From IMG/VR virus record IMGVR_UViG_3300030329_001244, positions 1-37,729 of that record: 37,729 bases of DNA; one strand, written 5' to 3'. This DNA comes from a virus. This document shows positions 37,501 through 37,729 of the stretch, one piece after another. The notes below the pieces were generated by a model that was not told the DNA's origin, ran no database searches, and saw only the letters and a list, made by a program, of their open reading frames with translations. How positions within the stretch are numbered: position 1 is the first letter of the stretch; each line of letters opens with the position of its first letter. Position numbers and translations under genes: made by a program.

Positions 37501-37729
37501 ATCTAGAGTAGCAACTCCATTAAAAGCTTTAGTTAATGATGATTATGATAAATTCTTAAACTATCATATTTATACAATGTTCCCATTTGGTAGGATAGCT
37601 AGAGATGTGTCTCCGTGGGCTAAGGGTAATGTACTTGATAATCCTTATAGAATTGTTGAAAAGTTTACTGGGTTACCTTATGGTGATTTACAGAGACAAA
37701 GAAGAAAATATAAAGATGAAGAAGCTTAT
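28562..37729 (+). CDS. Giant virion protein with double-psi-barrel RNA polymerase motif, 3' end outside the window
   Basis: The frame from ATG 28562 (GGGAG nearby) stays open for 3056 codons to the window edge. Residues about 80-290 are Gly/hydrophobic, as in ejected proteins. Residues 898-903 (DGMTIV) and K940/K948 (LLGKHMMHSAGK) may belong to the first polymerase barrel. R1295-V-P (VRVPMDSVSGAQ) and GGADLDGD (D1334, D1336, D1338) form the second barrel and would bind catalytic magnesium; GRNLLGGTVSMAQI follows at about 1570. Another domain (about 1400-1509, VYLFGDNL ... GIPTKK ... DGLGTG) is inserted between. The C-terminal third has EGYWPHMFF (about 2435), AHPKSAINNLFGG (about 2688) and a possible membrane span (about 2915-2935). 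crAss-like phage phi14:2 gp66 is an established virion RNA polymerase with this barrel type. Motif match is good; polymerase activity and packaging are inferred. Confidence 0.78.
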   Translation, partial: MAINPYGLYQYDEAPEQPQGDKAATSESFQPTISKEQLTSLTKAYKKTPNLFDEQSKDKLRKHAIYYNVPFYEGDFSITDALKQFGGGFIEGFTTLSPIDHPDNEYEAIARNVGHLLGFAPNMLAKPLKLLGLSRAANAIGGVRSIPLGIGEFATKKAAKVINPVLKTALDGRASASGTVTKFLTGGATKSVVEEGFKLGVASAVSNWKQGIDGMLEAGVGGAKFGAAFGALGNIVPGKGAGDYALRAVAGSLYQGLHATQRGATTPEQVYEYLLGAYFGGGATGWKQKGVQEFMVRKEKQAYGTEGKKADIKLRVTNDPEMVKGWKNLDPEVQKEIIKEMNNPKSIHYDPPGDAEARLALHEYVAHKMGIEPGKTTLSKKGWEEYGKILDKEGTEQKQIGLAAQTEKDLSDIFKERSEIVDKLQTERLRVDNLTGSERIIANKNIEEMESRLNRLQEKETRLLELEPYQFIDKETDKIVTEEFRNDGNDIGMVSNRDLLKKSEKIVSEKLKEVWDKESYSPATKRNELIRLTNVIDNIVRQEKYSKRGQKVDSEALVKEIEDTIKSTEKVTIKVDEGIKNDLRQWLTRKNFGEPVKYLNIRTTKDGVIDKEVELRKSDGFTFAGNRKQSIEPKKEIQKVLEELAGEGIDSHVILDNITTRGSKGEFLDMELSKFRQKVSEKKYNSFIKDTHKKMAEKDYYPYGGKGDNDTIIYIKKHPDMAKGESRTYIRQYLDNFLKKKNFKRYHNQALKRNKYFNSTEAREQYISNIMWDLSLNGFRPKTKAEYDVALTKLFEGEGYIKNATAWNKRNQIWFTPTWNADKEFVSNSYRDYLKTLKVKDLDTIAPEYSDAILKGNVRYIIARDLDPKLFKLVKGKLKRIKKLNKDSKNTEFSENVDGMTIVEDNYLNTLIKDSGLPQSGQSKNFIVSPDGEMGALLGKHMMHSAGKVASRQMRKAGIQMIMQESAVKQRGERQITDYNIKKGKVEIEDPKLIYEMPVEHIKYSYNVKQSNEMAGYTDPKNPFGTRHKHGIPKQLLMAMGQNTFKSFPQKMIEDFFNETIYNKFKGEKKYNDILIEYNENPKSKTLLNILEKNIDKLGMNELLSIINGPPTPLADAAYFRLMKLNKDAISSRVAEGEISPDEAEKVLENMQEFNSATDRMVSAAQEWSTREKMVGREGNINTLLLHKYIRPYRFQVIRNYVFQSISKPKIGNSGVARMRGYDKWFRNDPKFKELETNDEVFYLDNSFKKMPLKTHIPGYENITLERLWNNYNNKKHKLYQNKDVKKVLRALTVRVPMDSVSGAQAMDFGGFTGRNGHGILMHSRAMRAEGGADLDGDEAFVFFGGRKGAKGGGFKSEWIEQFHKNKDEYLAKDGSIPNRKTGFVPVEAKGKKLVKIETVSRYTPEILKANPDKVYLFGDNLEKVGRGPGAGQAIIRDEPNAYGIPTKKSPRLFMTDKEYDANVKAIDKAFASIPKDKTIVLPKDGLGTGRAQLKNKAPKTWSYLQKKLNELKKTIKKEFKEGKITYEEYLTTQDSLKDTKIDPDARDSKVWQYDSGWRQEISERAVDGRNLLGGTVSMAQILKASHNSLLALPNKSQTFTTRIKVKGKFIPVKITLKAKTSEKDLKDARQLASSMIAFTSDPLDVAGLKGYDNYYRKLSNAYFDIKVDSKVKLTEKQINQALKGKDGIIGQMTDINSALYSRDFINNRSWDAQSIKEKTLSTTLDSGLGLDKAQNTMLPKLGKLASSIELYDSPFKNINLPHLRQMYDEHNNLVDKLPEFKQLLNNLSVPRNELLFKIAETKLWEKANIDKYSHKTKLKTFNAIINSEGSPFAKGRGWYDRFIKGKENLIEKNRELRKDYLKELVKFSEDMLTQDVSDMISFRQVYRYYDAAEVGPVVFNKMLRKVSQLRRNSYLQRKNLDESYEEVAEGVQVPKSTAEMLRKSFGELTVESKEKATTLDQSTIDAEIANFKRTLPNDRSKKLFDMLMLGSFRDGTSETSISKLGLSSQAVDKASVVDFVGDYSTIMNKAYEKIPVKKSIVENLEKGDMVEKDLPENTILRDTTTGYEGLHGKLTGKQIPKEVKQELTELVENLKFYNGKIGQNLNEVVRGILGKDFNTLQYKDFVDLNNYFKELQRGTIFQRMFGDKSPTLKKRYTMLFPATIGRETMKYDIELLKKRGLFLTKASEVVEGDMLIPSNFTEKLQHAVSLSMDKAQGKGDEEVGRLRKTLEFLDSLEDGEALRRVAVRKIESDGNSGKTLHSDKALAKKWAENYLKEYHNEMEAVDYNTLKDNKYRINEIIDGKTTRLELTGEQIVSKVEDVYKNHFKNMYKLIRGNPELLESYIQVKYGKKQYFDFKGAKNEPIYDYKRFVKDIYKAYERGEDITTEFGVDGLRAMARSMMMQLQHKYKKMSRSELRKLIEVPEPTREMTEGYWPHMFFDKVLAKKSLESAIKTIENSSMSQAEKSREIEKIMWRSKTLTGDWITGTENWETFDRHNDPVNTQKKSDKVSWFNANQMTSSMHSRTSHIPGWSVDATVAETYSRNVYKTYYKQLAQILSRDILQEFDTRAINKGWHKTDVSYETGQRRSLMDRWSDHYKLYVQDAMGHPSIIPDYMINDPGMKLKGTPYAWWADNKVTERVNDIGKKLGLKQPVVNKILRDKWSVEDIRHWSNLEAKFELMSLLAHPKSAINNLFGGSLHTIQSSGATALKKVYDYNFLRTINPKWTNRQALKDFVIRQGIFPEMLQHEWGLQKEFQSAKAKEFLKDVGKKLNPEGGIEKTSLRELADKHKVAAPIMNAAAKFMSIPEMKLRTDAFMSHYIKAWERFGGAITQHDHPFLIEQAKKGVKATQFLYNAPFRPGFARTALGKIMTRFQLWGWNAHRFRNDVIREARIRGYRQGTPEYEKFKRTAQIDLLTYSLASVFAMSIFENVLPAPLNHLKESAEWLFGDEKERNKAFWGKSSVWPLALRPLQIITPPISRVATPLKALVNDDYDKFLNYHIYTMFPFGRIARDVSPWAKGNVLDNPYRIVEKFTGLPYGDLQRQRRKYKDEEAY

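Noticed and set aside
1-37729. tRNA genes, CRISPR arrays, insertion sequences, integrase or attachment sites
   Set aside because: No cloverleaf candidates, regularly spaced repeats, transposase or recombinase motifs were seen; coding density leaves no room outside genes.

Overview
The window is part of the genome of a tailed double-stranded DNA phage with a short-tailed (podovirus-like) virion. All supported genes are on the + strand. They are packed almost without gaps, often with stop and start codons overlapping (TAATG, ATGA), and the sequence is visibly AT-rich. Terminase, P22-like portal, scaffold, HK97-fold capsid, connector proteins and a nozzle-like tail protein identify it as a phage. 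Shine-Dalgarno sites and a peptidoglycan peptidase point to a bacterial host. The gene style resembles uncultured marine phages, but that is only an impression; neither host nor habitat can be proved from this sequence. There are no replication, integrase, tRNA, CRISPR or insertion-sequence features, and no gene-free stretch longer than about 75 bases.

Layout. (1) 1-5081: the end of a large lectin-like (LamG/carbohydrate-binding) surface protein, two small virion-type proteins, an M15-family endolysin, a Met/Pro-rich protein and a probable small terminase. (2) 5095-11627: a 2-oxoglutarate/Fe(II) oxygenase-like protein between the two terminase genes, then large terminase, portal, scaffold and major capsid protein. 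(3) 11642-13888: a beta-rich capsid-associated protein, a UUCG-capped hairpin, a very basic 34-residue peptide and two connector/adaptor proteins. (4) 13898-15951: a non-structural-looking insert with a 59-residue helical protein, a zinc ribbon protein, a calcineurin-like phosphoesterase and three small membrane/coiled-coil proteins that may serve lysis. (5) 15944-25556: a beta-rich protein, a 2437-residue nozzle-like tail protein and a tail fibre. (6) 25628-37729: three internal-virion (ejection) type proteins, then one giant reading frame that stays open to the window edge (at least 3056 residues).

The giant frame is the most interesting element. Near residue 1334 it carries GGADLDGD, the metal-binding signature of double-psi-beta-barrel RNA polymerases. 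An upstream R-x-P/S-G element and a second candidate barrel region (residues 898-948) support the match. A separate small domain (VYLFGDNL ... GQAIIRDEPNAYGIPTKK ... PKDGLGTG) is inserted just after the catalytic loop. The Gly-rich start, membrane-like segments and position behind ejection proteins suggest a virion-packaged polymerase delivered with the DNA, as in crAss-like phages. The virion could then start transcription of the incoming genome independently of the host polymerase. This is inference from motifs and context.
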